A DNA stretch of 64,000 nt, from the NCBI GenBank assembly GCA_037957365.1, contig JARHVA010001472.1, positions 3,181,501-3,245,500 of the forward strand, in the 5' to 3' direction. Made by a program: the position numbers and the translations under genes. Under the pieces are notes generated by a model. It did not search any database. It saw only the letters and a list, made by a program, of their open reading frames with translations, and had not been told where the DNA came from. Below are positions 12,085-22,485 of the stretch, one piece after another. This DNA comes from Torreya grandis (lineage: Eukaryota > Streptophyta > Pinopsida > Cupressales > Taxaceae). Position 1 is the stretch's first letter, and each line of letters starts with the position of its first letter.

Positions 12085-12405
12085 CTGGATAAGGTAATGC
12101 TCAAATGATGCTAAAAGTAAATCTACAAGTTATTTGTACTTTAATAAGACATCATTTTTAAATTGGTAAGATCTATTGACCTAGTTGACCACAAGTTGGG
12201 AATCACTAAAGACATTGATTATCTTGACTCCTAAAGATAAAGTGGTTTGGAGACCTATGACTAGGGATTCGTAGTCAACCATGTTGTTGGTGCACTCAAA
12301 GTCAAGTTTGAAGGAAAAGGGAAGAGGTTCACCATCGAAGGGAATGAGAATAACTCTAGTACCCCCACCACACTAGCATTTGAATCCATCGAATAACATG
12401 GTCAT
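12085..12405 (-). pseudogene. Second (additional) RNase H domain, decayed
   Basis: On the minus strand the region opens with an 'LFDG' Asp motif near 12400, continues through a glycine-rich strand, 'CTNNMVDYESLVIGL' (helix with the acidic residue, E changed to D) and 'VFSDSQLVVNQV' (third acidic motif), and ends near 12085 before 'STNKFIDTMASLAS'. A second RNase H between RNase H and integrase is the recognised hallmark of Tat-lineage elements. There are two internal TAR stops and a TGA at an expected Arg. Confidence 0.8.
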
Positions 12406-12489
12406 TTGGTAAATAGGGTCCTCTTGAGAAAGAGTCATGATGGACTCATCTAAAAATGCAAGAGGAAGAGGTTGGTTAACTGGTATAGG

Positions 12490-13030
12490 GACTTCAGCCA
12501 ATTGGTCGGTAATGACTTGCCCTTTAATTAACTTTTGCTAAAGGAACTCAAGATCAAACTTAGCTAAAATCATGAGCCACTTAGCCATATGATGGTTTTG
12601 ATATGGTTTGGAGTGCATGTACTTGAATGGGTCAGTATTAGTGATGACATAGATTTTATGATTAAGAAGGTAATGGTGAAGTTTGGAAGCTACAAAGATG
12701 AGGGCGAGGAAAATTTTCTTGGGATGGGAATACCGAGTCTCATAATCTATAAGTGTTAAACTCATGTAGCGGACAACTTGCTCTTTGTTTTATTTATCAC
12801 AGTGAGTGAGCATTGCTCCTAAGGAATGAAAGTGTTTGACTTATGTAGCAGATAACTTGCTCTTTGTTTTATTTATCATAGTGAATGGCAGAAATTTGAA
12901 GGTAAAAGGGTTGATCCTCTTTAGGAGGGATCAAAATGAGTGGAGAAAGAAGGTATTCTTTGAGTGAATCAAAGGCTTGTTGACAGTCTTTAGTCCACTT
13001 AAAGGAGGTGTCTTTCTTAAGAAGATGGTG
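12490..13030 (-). pseudogene. RNase H domain attached to RT, decayed
   Basis: Begins after the RT connection with 'FKWTKDCQQAFDSLKEYLL' (about 13000-12945), then shows a 'YETRY' region followed by 'LHHYLLNHKIYVITNTDPFKYM' in two parts and 'MAKWLMILAKFDLEF' (12765-12538). This is the usual gypsy arrangement that removes the RNA strand after reverse transcription. A frameshift with adjacent stops lies around 12780-12890, where a 15-30 bp phrase is also repeated ('aacttgctctttgttttattta' type, 12776 and 12852). Confidence 0.85.
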
Positions 13031-13105
13031 AAAAGGTTGACATGCATCTTATAATTGAGAGATGAATCGATGGATTTATTTGATCTTCCTCTATAATCTA
13101 TAGAT

Positions 13106-14011
13106 TTACTTAAGGTGGGTAGGAGGTGGCATCTCCAAGATTGCTCTGACTTTGCCAAGTTCTACCTCGATTCCTTGAAGAGAGGCAATGAAGCCAAGAA
13201 GCTTTCTAGATAGGACCCCAAAAATACATTTTTTGGGGTTGAGTTTGACATAGAAATGGATAAGGTGTTCAAAGATGATGGTGAGAATAACTAGGTGATC
13301 CTTGTGATATTTGGATTTCCCAAGGAGATCGTCTGCATAGTCCTCGATGATTTTATGGATTAGGTCATAGAATATGTAGGTCATCATATGCTGGTAGGTG
13401 GTGCTAGCATTATTTAGACCAAAGGGCATGACTCTGTAGTAGAAAGTCCCCCATGAGGTGATGAAATAATTTTTATTTTGATCTTTGGGAGCAATCAAGA
13501 TCTGATTATATCTCGAGAAATTGTCAATGAGAGATTACATCTCGTAGCCAACTATAAAATCAATAAGTTGGTCAATCTTAGGTAAAGGAAAGTCATCCTT
13601 TGGATAAGCAAGGTTGAGGTCATGAAAATTGATACAAAGGTGAAGTCCCCCTATGGATTTAGTAATGGGAATGATGTTAGAAACCCATTAGGGATAGTTG
13701 ATGGGTTAGATAAAGTTGACAGACAAGAGACATTGAAGCTCTTCTTTGACTACAAGGGTGATGCAAGGGTGATTCTTGTAAAGCTTTTACTAAACAAGCT
13801 TAGCATCAAGATGAACGACAATGTTATGGAGAGAAATGGAAGGGCCAATCCTAAGCATATCTTGATAAGACCAAATAAATGCTATGTTTTGGTCATAAAG
13901 GAAGAAGGGGTAATCCTGTTGTTTTATAAAATTCAAGGATTGTTTGATCTTGACGATATGAGGGTTATCTTGAGTACCCAAGTTGACATCGATGGTAGAT
14001 TCATTCAACAT
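13106..14011 (-). pseudogene. Reverse transcriptase of gypsy pol, decayed
   Basis: The minus strand gives a Tat-type RT. The N-terminal lead-in at 14011-13790 has 'DVNLGTQDNPH' and 'FIWSYQDM', then 'SNIIPITKSIGGLHLCINF' (fingers), 'DLNLAYPKDDFPLPKID', 'YNQILIAPKDQ' and 'GTFYYRVMPFGLNNASTTYQ'. The catalytic 'YADD' is followed by 'KLNPKKCIFGVLSRKLLGFI'. The active-site DD is intact. Stops occur near 13688 and 13538 and four TAR codons lie in the connection at 13110-13020. The longest uninterrupted piece is 130 codons (13498-13106). The overlapping plus-strand frame at 13622-14050 is only the antisense shadow of this domain. Confidence 0.92.
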
Positions 14012-14869
14012 GATTTTTTTTTTAGAAGGAAGGGATTTATAGATAAATAATCCCCTGTACCGAGGTAGGTTAGAATGGAATCATCATCTTGGCATTAAAT
14101 GGTGTTGATGGTAATGGAATTGTTTTTTACCATTTCAGGATGGATGAGAGGAAGAGTTTTAGTTCAACCATCCTTTTGATAGGTTAGGGGGCCCAAACTA
14201 ATGATGTTGATAAAAAAAAAAGTTAGATGGGATGATATCAAAATCTTTAGACTTTGAGGGAGATGGGGTTGGTGAGGGTGGGACATCCTCATCGATGGTG
14301 GTGATGGGTTTTGGTGAGGTGGGTTCTTCTGGTGGTATGAACCCAAGGCCAAATAACTCATGAGGTTTTTAGGTTTTGATTATGGGTAGTTCATGAGGTC
14401 CCTATTCATAAAGGCCAAGGCCAAACCCCTTCCAAACATACATATGAAGGTATGCTTTGGAAAATGAAGGTTTATTTAGATATGAGAAGTCAGAGGTGAA
14501 GGGTCAAATATGAGGGGTGTTAGAGCAAGCAATAATTGGATGATTGAGTCCCCTAAATATGAAGTTGGTTTGATGATTGGGTGGCCCAAAAGGGATGGTA
14601 GTTACGATGTTAGGCTCATAACTAGGGTCATGGTCAAGGTTCCCATACTCTTAAGGAGTAGGGAAAGCATCCAAGGCTAGAAGGTGATACTCTTAAAGTG
14701 AGAGACATTAGAATGTGGGTTTCAAGGGGTCCTCTATGGGGATCTATGAAGAAGGGATGGGTGAGCTTGTTGAAGCTTCATCGATTGTAAGGGTAGAGTT
14801 GTCGGTAGTTGGTGGTGAGGTGGATGGATGAGGCAAAAGAACATCATTAGGCCTATACATCATATTGTA
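14012..14869 (-). other. Protease-RT linker region of gypsy pol
   Basis: Low-complexity, Pro/Ser/His-rich minus-strand frames (for example 14361-14164) without a domain. In gypsy pol this is the unconserved spacer between protease and RT. Stops prevent a continuous frame. Confidence 0.55.
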
Positions 14870-15225
14870 AGATGCAAAAGGACTAGGGTCAGTTTATATG
14901 GTGATAACATGACCTTTTTGCTCAAATTTGATGAAACAATGCAAAGTAGAAGGGACACAACTCATAACATATATCCAAGGGCGTCCAAGTAAAACTTTGT
15001 ATTGAAACTTGCCCTCTATAATGTAAAAGAGTTATGGAATGGTGTGAAGTCCCAAACGAATATGGAGAATAATTGTTCCCAAGTTAGTGGCCATGGTATC
15101 TTTGAAAGAACAAAAAATTGATATAGTTTCAGACATGATGTTCTTTGGCAAGTCAAGTTGGTCGTAGTCATGGGAGGAGATAATGTTGATGCTATCTCCT
15201 CCATCAATCATCACCATTTTGATGC
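14870..15225 (-). pseudogene. Aspartic protease of gypsy pol, decayed
   Basis: On the minus strand 'VMIDGGDSINIIS' (about 15215-15177) is the active-site motif in the DGG form common in this lineage. 'LGRPWIYVMSCVPSTLHCFI' (about 14985-14930) is the conserved C-terminal flap/closing region. The protease would cut the polyprotein. One stop separates the two halves at about 15031. Confidence 0.82.
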
Positions 15226-15789
15226 AGGTTTACATGATGCATGTTGTGATAAAGAGGGGAGGATTAAGATCCTCAAGATACATATAAGGTATTTTTAAAT
15301 CCTTAAAGGTGACTAGGGTAGAAAGTTGAAGGGCTCTGACAAAGGCTACAAGGGGTTGAGGATCTTTGGTTTGAACAACTAGGGATTGAAAAATATCTAT
15401 CAATGTTTGGCAATGAGGAGGTGAGGTGTTGATTAATTTATATAAGTTCATTTTAATTAGAGTTTGGTGAAGTTGTTTCAACACTAGACGTTGGATAGAT
15501 TCAGAAGGGTTGGAAGGAGAGGCACCCAAAATGGATATTTTAAGTTTTGGTAATGGTGATGGTGTTTGGGTGCGGTTGAAAGGTTGAGGGGTTGAAGGGT
15601 ATATCCATGTAATGGACACTTTAGCCTTTGCCTTATCTTTTTATTGTGCCCTTGGTTAGGTAACCATATGAATGGTGTGGATAAGAGGAAGTGTTGGTTT
15701 GGATTGTTACTTTGATTCTTCCTTAGTCTTAGGTAAGAGTGGGGGAGTAGATAAATATTGGATGGTTTGAGTTGGTGATTGGGTTGGTA

Positions 15790-16045
15790 AGGGGCTCAAA
15801 GGAGGTTCATCTGATAACAAATCATCCTCATCCCATAGGCTATGAACCAGTTTTTGGAGAGCTTTGTAGTTCTTTGTATCATGTCCTAGTGTCCTATGGT
15901 ATACAAAAATCAAATTGTCATTGAACCATGCTAGTTTAATATGTGAAGGGTTGAAAGGTTTGATGGGTGGTAAGGTTAAAGAAGATGTTTGCAACAATAT
16001 TTGTAGAATGGTCAAATAAGATTTGACTAAAGGTGTTAAGGGTGT
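15790..16045 (-). other. gag C-terminal module, copy 2
   Basis: On the minus strand it reads 'TPLVKSYLTIL', then 'LPPIKPFNPSHIKLAWFNDN', then 'YHRTLGHDTKNYKALQKLV'. It matches the module at 17400-17690 in order and spacing. The first cysteine of the knuckle is not visible here. Confidence 0.7.
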
Positions 16046-17020
16046 TGGTTTTTTAGTTTTAGGAGTGGGAGCCTTCTTGGGAGTAGGATTTAACATGAAA
16101 ATTGGAGGAGGTGGAATGGCTTTGGTGGGTGGTTTCATTTGGGATTGTTTGTTTGGAGGTGGAAGATTTAGAGGTGGAGGGTGAAGGATTGGTGATAGGT
16201 GGGAAGGTAGAGGTAGCTAGGTTAGTTAAGAATGATGGGGTTTTTATTATTTTGGTAGAGGTAGGTGTAGGTAGAGTAAAAGGAGAAGGTTTACTAGATG
16301 AGGAATAGGTAATGGGGATAATAGATGGATGGGGTCATAAAATTGAAGGTAAAAGAGAAGGGGTAGTGTGGGTTTAGTTATAGATGGTTTGGGTGGTTCC
16401 ACCCTTTTAATAGGTTTAGTTAAAGGTTTCTTGGGTGGACTTGATGAGGTTAAGTTAAACTTTAAATATGGCTGAGCCAAGTTAGGGGTAGGAAGGATTA
16501 TTATGTTCTTGATGGGTTTGGTGAGAGAGGAGTAGGGTGATTTAGCAATCTTAGATTGAGGTGGGTTGGAAGATTCCCCTATGATTTTGGAAGAAGAAGT
16601 ATTTGAGGATGGGGTTGAGGTAATGATTAGTTTGAGGGTAGATATAAGTGAAGTTAAAGGTTCTTGTTTATTTTGGTAAGGTATCCCAAGATAGTGCCAA
16701 AAAGTGGCCCTATCTAGATTGGGTTGAGAGGTAAACTCTAGATTTTGGACCAATCTAGAAAAAGGTTTATAGATGGATTTGATTCCTTGGTTATTGGTTT
16801 CAAATATTAAACCCATAGGTTGAGTTAAGGGAATAATTTCTTCACTGTTGTCTTGGGTGGAATGTTCGATGGTTGAGAAAGATGGTGTCCTTATGGAAAG
16901 AATAAAGGAGATAATCTCTTCCTTTGGAGTGGTTTCCAAAGGAGTGGTTGGTTCTATGGTAGGTAAGGAGGGCATGGTTTGTTAAAATGGGAAAAGGGAG
17001 GTGGTTGCTTCCCTCATTTA

Positions 17021-17350
17021 GATGTCCAAAGGAAAGAGTAGTGATTCCACCACTTTCATAAGTGGATTAGAGGAAGAAGTAGTTGAAATAGTGGTTGGTG
17101 TAATGGTGGCCTCATGTGGTATTTCTATAAAAGGAAAGGTGGGTAAGTCAATGGCCTCTTCAATTGAAAGAGAGGGGGTTTATTCCTTTTTTTGGGTGTC
17201 TAAAGGAATAGAAGAATATTCTACCATGTTAATAAGTGGGGTGAAATAAGAGGTAGTTGAGGTAATGATTTCCTCAAAAATAGGTTCAATGATAACAACA
17301 TTGACTGTGTGTACCTCATGAGTGTGAGATGATTCTGGTTGGCTATTATC
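17021..17350 (-). repeat. Imperfect 174-bp tandem repeat in gag spacer
   Basis: The phrase 'tgtc(c/t)aaaggaa' followed by 'ataagtgg...gaagtagttga' starts at 17023 and again at 17197, a step of 174 bp, which is a multiple of three. It lies in the low-complexity spacer between the two gag modules. Confidence 0.55.
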
Positions 17351-17399
17351 ATGGTTAGTGGAAGGTGCATGGTTAAGAAAAGGTTTCCAAAATATGCCT

Positions 17400-17690
17400 A
17401 ATTATTAGTTTGGAGGTGCATTAGGATTATCTAATGTCATTTCACCCTTATCAATCATGTTTTGGACAATAGTTTTAAAGGTATTCCACCTACTCACATC
17501 ATGCCTAATAACACATTGGAAGGCACATAAATTGTTTTCATTGTACCAGCCAGGTGTGTGGTGAGAGGCATCAAATTATTGGGGAGGTTTGATAGGAGGA
17601 AGTTGGATGAGGTTATATTTAATTAGTTTATCCAAAATTGAAGCATATGACTCCCCTATGGGAGTATATTGTCTTGGAGCAGTTCGATTT
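17400..17690 (-). other. gag C-terminal zinc-knuckle-like module, copy 1
   Basis: On the minus strand it reads 'YTPIGESYASILDKLIKY', then 'LPPIKPP', then 'WYNENNLCAFQCVIRHD', then 'FKTIVQNMIDKGEMTL'. This matches the form of gag C-termini in plant gypsy polyproteins. One TAA interrupts it after LPPIKPP. Confidence 0.75.
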
Positions 17691-18033
17691 TGGTTATGAG
17701 CTTGTTGGTTTGATGGGTTAGAAGAATTGGTTTGATTTGGTTGATAATTGGAGGTGGAGTAGATTTTAAGACATCCATGTTTACGGTTGATTTTGTCTTT
17801 GTGTTGGGATGGTTAGATGGATTGGTGGTTTTAGTTTAAGAAGGGTCATTGGATTTAAAGATGGAATTCTTGTTTCTCAATTTCAATTTCCCTTCATCAA
17901 TGGATCTAATTTCAAGTTTATATGCCATAGTAAGTGCCTTGTCAAAGGTTCTAAAAGTTTGAACCTGAAGAGTTGGAGCAATATGTTTGGCAAAACCTCA
18001 ATAAAATAGTTAATTCAAGGTAATGAGAAAGAA

Positions 18034-18322
18034 GTTGGTTAATGAGACTTCTCTATGTAGCTACAAAATCAACAATTGATTCATCATCAAATTGCTTGAT
18101 GGAGTAAAGGTTAGTAATGAAAACCTTTTTAGATATATTAACTAAAAAGTGATCTAAAAATATTTGGTCCAGTTGGTTAATGAGACCTCTCTATGTAGCT
18201 ACAAAATCAACAATCGATTCATCATCAAATTTCCTAATGGAGTAAAGGTTAGTAATGGAAACCTTTTTAGATATATTAACTAAAAATCTATTTGAGGTGA
18301 TCTAAAAAGATTTGGTCTAATT
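18034..18322 (-). repeat. 138-bp in-frame tandem duplication in gag
   Basis: 'gttggttaatgagac' starts at 18034 and 18172, a 138-bp step (46 codons). Both units carry 'ctctatgtagctacaaaatc' and 'aacctttttagatatattaa'. The second unit holds about 12 extra bases. The duplicated protein segment is the capsid stretch around 'NLMMN' and 'TFTP' in one frame ('SI.FDDESIVDFVAT' in another). Confidence 0.85.
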
Positions 18323-19023
18323 GAGAAAAGGAGAAGATAGAGTGCTTGGTAAGATATGAGTGGATTAGGAACATATTGGTAAGATGTCATGGGTGTTTGT
18401 TGAGGGATTGACAAAGGTTAGTTTGGAGGTATAGTTGAAGTGGTAGGTTGAGGTTGAGTGGTGACCCTTGTGCTAATGGGTGGAAGGATAAGAGGTATGG
18501 AAAGTACTAAATTTTAGAGTGGGGTAGAAGTTGGTGGATTGGTCATGGTAAGGGGAATGGTGGAAATAGGGGTAGAAGATATCCCCATGGTAGGTGGGGT
18601 ATAGGTAAAAAGAGGTAAGGTTGTCCCTACATTGGAGGTGTTGGTTGATGTAGGAGGGGTTTGGTTATAGGTTGGAATGTTGGATTGGGTTTTAGCGGTG
18701 GTAGTGGATGGGATATTAGTAGAAGAAGAGGCTAGGGTGATCAAAGGTTGGGTATAAGTAACACCAACCATAAGAGGGGGAGTCATACCAAAGGGTAGAT
18801 CCACAAGAGGAACTGAAGTAGTACGGGGACAGTAAGTTATGGTGTTGAGATAATGTTGGAAGGTTGCAGGGTTATTATCAAAGAATGTGGGAAAATAACC
18901 ATCACCCTCAACAACTATCCACAACATGGTAGGAGGGGGAGAATGATGAGGAGAACCCTTAACATCCAAAGTATAATCCATAGAGGAAGAAGATGGTGGT
19001 CCTTGGTTGGTTTGATTCCTCAA

Positions 19024-19734
19024 TTACTATCTAGTATAGACCATGAGAGGAATGGAAAAGAAATGATGAAAACTCACACCTCAAACAAAAATAAAGAAAA
19101 AGAAAAGAAATCAAGGCAATCCAAACATACACTAAAAGTGAATTTAAAACATAGGATTCTTTTTAGATCGCTTTTGGTTTATGCCTTAGAAAGTGTGAAG
19201 AAAAAATTTGGTTTGTAGATCAGGTACTAAAGAGGAAATCTAAGGTTGGTTTCAATTTGTGTTTAGGTGCTCAAGAGAGAAATTTGAATTGATCTTCAGT
19301 ATGTGTCTTGGTATTGGGGTGTACTCCCTCACTTCATGCATCGTAATGATAAGGGTGTCAGGTGCTTAGCCAAAATATATTAAATTTTAGAGTTTATACT
19401 CGACCAGAGCGCTGTGTTGGTTCCCCCCTTGGTAATGACCTCCAAGTAGGATTGTTAGGAAAGGGTAAAGTTTACTTCTTGGTGATGAAATCCTAGTTGG
19501 GCCTTGTCTCAAGTTTTTTTTTATGTGTTGATTGATTATGTGGTTTGGATAAGTGTGTGATAACAAGAGTGAAACTATGATTAATTTCTTTGCTTTTGAG
19601 TTACTAGATGGACTAAAACAAGCAAGCAATCAATGTAACACACTGGGCTTATTTTATGCCAAAAGAAATCTTAGATTTCATTCGATGAGCATAGATTAAA
19701 GGAAGAAATAAAAGGGCATCTAGATGATGCTAGG
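19024..19734 (-). other. gypsy 5' untranslated leader
   Basis: Lies between primer site and first gag ATG. An 80-codon frame (19629-19387) shows no domain. Such leaders carry packaging signals in LTR elements, but none can be picked out here. Confidence 0.5.
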
Positions 19735-19755
19735 GTCCCATCAGCCATGCCAAAA
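19735..19755 (-). other. Primer-binding-site region, tRNA uncertain
   Basis: On the minus strand TTTTGGCATGGCTGATGGGA follows the 5' LTR end directly. TTTTGGC, then TG and GGG, recall a degenerate form of the plant TTTTGGCGCC-type gypsy primer site. It does not match the initiator-Met site. Confidence 0.45.
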
Positions 19756-20265
19756 TGTTTCTCTTAATTTCCTTTCATTTCTTAATTTTAGTAGAAGATA
19801 AAAAATTAGTAATAAGGGTGTGGTAGAAATATCTAGTTGGTGATACATGCATAATCCAGATGAATGTCGAGAACTCCTTGGCTAGGAAGGAATAACTTGA
19901 AAATAAGAAAGTACTAATAAAAGGGGTTGTTAGCAATATAGTTAAGTGGACTACCCAGTGTGATTTAGATCCAAGAAGCATACACTTGCTAGGAGACTGC
20001 CAATCCACTATTGATAACAATCAAGTTGAAAATGATAAAATTAATGTATTCACATAAAGTAAATGAAATGTAATACAAGAAGAAATTAGAATTCTTGTTA
20101 AAGAAAATGATTAAATATAGCAAAAGTGGGCCAATACTTGTACTAAATTGGGTGGGGTTAGGTTCAAAAAATTAGAAAAGGATATGTGAATAGGTAGGAA
20201 CATAGAAAGTTAGGTTTGGTTGGGGGTAAGGGGCTGAAAATAACTTGTTATTTTTTTCCATAGTG

Positions 20266-20353
20266 ACCATCGACGGTTTTGTGAATTGTTAATGGTTGGG
20301 TAACTTTCAGTAGTTAGGGGTAACCATTGGTAGTTGGGTAACCATCGATGATT
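20266..20353. repeat. Palindrome cluster, 5' LTR position 1
   Basis: Includes ACCATCGACGGT at 20266-20277, 'accattggtagt' and ACCATCGATGAT at 20341. It corresponds to 4581-4693 of the other LTR. Confidence 0.7.
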
Positions 20354-20899
20354 TCCTGTGTGTGTTTCTAAAAATACTCAAAAAAGAGTGGTAGAATAGG
20401 TAGGTGGTCAGATAATGGTTCTATTAAGGATCTGGTGGAGAGGAAATAAGGTGTAGACATGTCTAATCAGGTCAGGGAGATTATAAATTCAAAATAACAA
20501 AGAATAAGTAGAATATACCTATAGTTTTCTAGATGGTGAACGGTGGAAGGTTGAAGCAATTTCACCAGAGTAACAATACTTTGGCCTCAAAATAAACTTT
20601 GGTAGAGGTTCAAGTCTCTTTTGTTGTTGTTGAGTTACTGAAAGAAGATTGGATGCTAGAGAGCTTGAATACCTATGTGCAAGATGATTTAATAGCTTCA
20701 ACATTGATCTTTTTCATCTCCCACTCCCATCCTTTTATAAGAAAAGAGAGATGGAGGATGGAAGGTTCTGTAGAGGGTGAGGTTGTTGCTGATCACAATG
20801 TTTGAAAGTTCATTAGCACCGCATAAAATGAACATATTAAATTATGCCTTGTTATTTCATACATAGCTGGTGATATGTTAAGAAGGTGAGGACCTGATC

Positions 20900-20947
20900 G
20901 TCAATGGTCAGGCTAACCATCGATGGTTAAGTTAACCATTCATGGTT
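20900..20947. repeat. Palindrome cluster, 5' LTR position 2
   Basis: A perfect ACCATCGATGGT at 20916-20927 with diverged copies 19 bases to either side ('cgtcaatggt' and 'accattcatggt'). It corresponds to 5227-5295 of the other LTR. Confidence 0.85.
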
Positions 20948-21118
20948 GAGTATTTGAGGCAAAAAGGGTCAAAGTAAGTTAAATGGGGTTGGTTAAAAGG
21001 TTAAGTTAGTAGGTTGATGAGTTAGCTAACTAGGTGGTTAACTAGACTCAAGGTTCGATAGAGGTCCTAAGGCATTTTGATGACTAGAAATGTTGTGTAC
21101 AATTTTCTAGTGTCTATA

Positions 21119-21123
21119 GCCAT
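21119..21123. repeat. Target site duplication GCCAT (right)
   Basis: Exact copy of 4070-4074 next to the right LTR. Confidence 0.9.
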
Positions 21124-21755
21124 TAAGTGAGGAGTATTTAAAGTTGTATTAATACTAGAGGAATATGCCTAAATAATGCTTAGATGGAATATTCTAATAT
21201 TTATAAGTTAAACTTTGTTACAAACTTTATAATTGTTAAGATAATATGTATTTTAAACTTTTTCATTGGTTAAATGAGAAGTAGGATAATTGAAAAGTGA
21301 AAACTATAATAGTTACCTTGACAGGGATTAATAACATATGATATTTTTAATTTAAAAGTGTGTTACTTTAGATTATCCATTTTTTATTTTGTTAAATTAT
21401 TTAGAATTTTAATTTTTTATTGTATTATTTTAAAATTTAAGGATGTTTGTTTATAGTAAAACATGATTATATATTATTATATCAAGATTAAATTTGACTT
21501 TCTTTCTCATGTAAGTGATATGGTAATTGAAAAAATATTTTCTTAGAGAAAGGGCATATAAATAACATTGGTGACAATTTCATGAAGCATCTTACCAAAA
21601 CTTTGTCTTTGAATGTATAAATAAGAAGAGTCACTCACAAATATTTATTTTTTAATAAAATAGTTTAGATAAAAAAATGTGTTTACGTATTTTTCCGTAT
21701 AATGGTTTGATCCCTAGTCAAGTATACACTTAGTTAGGAATGAAGTAGGAACAAT
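21124..21755. other. Unassigned AT-rich DNA right of gypsy
   Basis: Continuation of the sequence interrupted at 4074. No gene, repeat match or motif was recognised. Confidence 0.5.
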
Positions 21756-22485
21756 GACTAAAAATTATTTTTACTTTTCTATTCCAAAAATAGAATTTGA
21801 ATAAATAGAGGGAATGCTTATTTTATGCTTCTTCATCTCCTCATAAAGAATATAAAGCTTATTAAACCATATAGAATTAAAATTATCATTAGCTCTATAA
21901 AAATTACACAATTTCATATGTCCACACTTTTCTATAAAAACATTAGAAGAACACTGCCTTTATGTTTGTGACATAGGACCTTACATTATTATTTTTAGTG
22001 GTGATTTAGGATACCTATACTTATTTGAATTAAGTGCATGAAACTTAACACTTTTTGAAATGGTGCCTATGTGAATATGCTTATTTTGGTCATGATTTAA
22101 CCTTTCTGTGAACCCATAAAAAGTGATAATTGTTAAATTGGCACCCCACGAATATTGGTTTCAAAATAAAGTGGCAAAAAAAAAATGGCTCATCAAATTT
22201 GGATATTACCTAAGGGATTAAATTCTCGTTATCTTTTTTACCTTACAATCTAAAATTTGAAGTCTTAAAAACACGATTTTAGATATTTTGAAAGTTAACA
22301 TAATCAATAGGATTAAGACCATTGAGTCATGAATCTAACTAATAAACACTAATAATCTAACTAATGAACACTAATAGAATAAATTTACATGGATACATAT
22401 TTTTTAGTTACTCACATGCATCTTTTGTAATAGTTAGATTTTATAAGAGATTAGGAAAAAATAATAAACAAATGAGGCCAAAGTC
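21756..22485. repeat. Repeat A, copy 1 (uninterrupted)
   Basis: Matches the split copy at 28310-28514, 32785-33160 and 54240-54400. Shared phrases: 'cctcataaagaatataaa', 'cacaatttcatatgtcca', 'gtttgtgacatagg' and 'ataatcaataggatt'. This intact copy is the reference that shows exactly where the copia and inverted-repeat elements inserted in the other one. No coding capacity was seen. Confidence 0.8.

Larger units (their letters stand above)
15226..19023 (-). pseudogene. gag polyprotein of gypsy element, decayed and expanded
   Basis: The first candidate start is ATG at 19023-19021, opening a 169-codon Pro/Thr/Ser-rich frame to 18514. The capsid-like core lies at about 18360-17850; 'FAKHIAPTLQVQTF' and 'FDKALTMAYKLEIRSI' are typical of plant gypsy gag. 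The C-terminal region has two related modules (17690-17400 and 16045-15790), each a 'TP..SY..IL' stretch, then 'LPPIKP', then an 'N-N' zinc-knuckle-like segment. They are separated by a 1.3-kb Pro-rich spacer with the longest open piece, 242 codons (16975-16247). Stops and frameshifts are frequent. At about 3.8 kb the region is long for gag, explained by the internal duplications. Confidence 0.75.
4075..21118 (-). mobile_element. Tat-lineage Ty3/gypsy LTR retrotransposon
   Basis: A complete but decayed element of about 17.0 kb in reverse orientation. Its 5' LTR is at 19756-21118 and its 3' LTR at 4075-5466, flanked by GCCAT duplications. Reading the minus strand gives gag, protease, RT, RNase H, a second RNase H and integrase, in that order. 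Integrase after RNase H defines gypsy, and the extra RNase H is characteristic of the Tat/Ogre lineage. The unusually large size and an extra antisense gene between integrase and the 3' LTR also fit that lineage. All coding parts carry stops and frameshifts, so it cannot be autonomous. LTRs agree at roughly 85-88% by eye over stretches I aligned, so the insertion is old. Confidence 0.93.
19756..21118 (-). repeat. 5' LTR of the gypsy element
   Basis: Partner of 4075-5466. On the plus strand it begins TGTTTCTC (19756) and ends TCTATA (21118), where the partner ends TCTACA. It contains palindrome clusters at 20266-20353 and 20900-20947 equivalent to those of the partner LTR. The open frames inside (for example 20599-20805) are not genes. 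Confidence 0.9.

Noticed and set aside
13622..14050. 142-codon plus-strand open frame
   Set aside because: It is the antisense shadow of the gypsy RT N-terminal region, whose minus-strand motifs are clear.
16102..16308. 68-codon Gly/Val/Glu-rich plus-strand frame
   Set aside because: Mirror of the Pro/Thr/Leu-rich gag spacer on the minus strand; low complexity.
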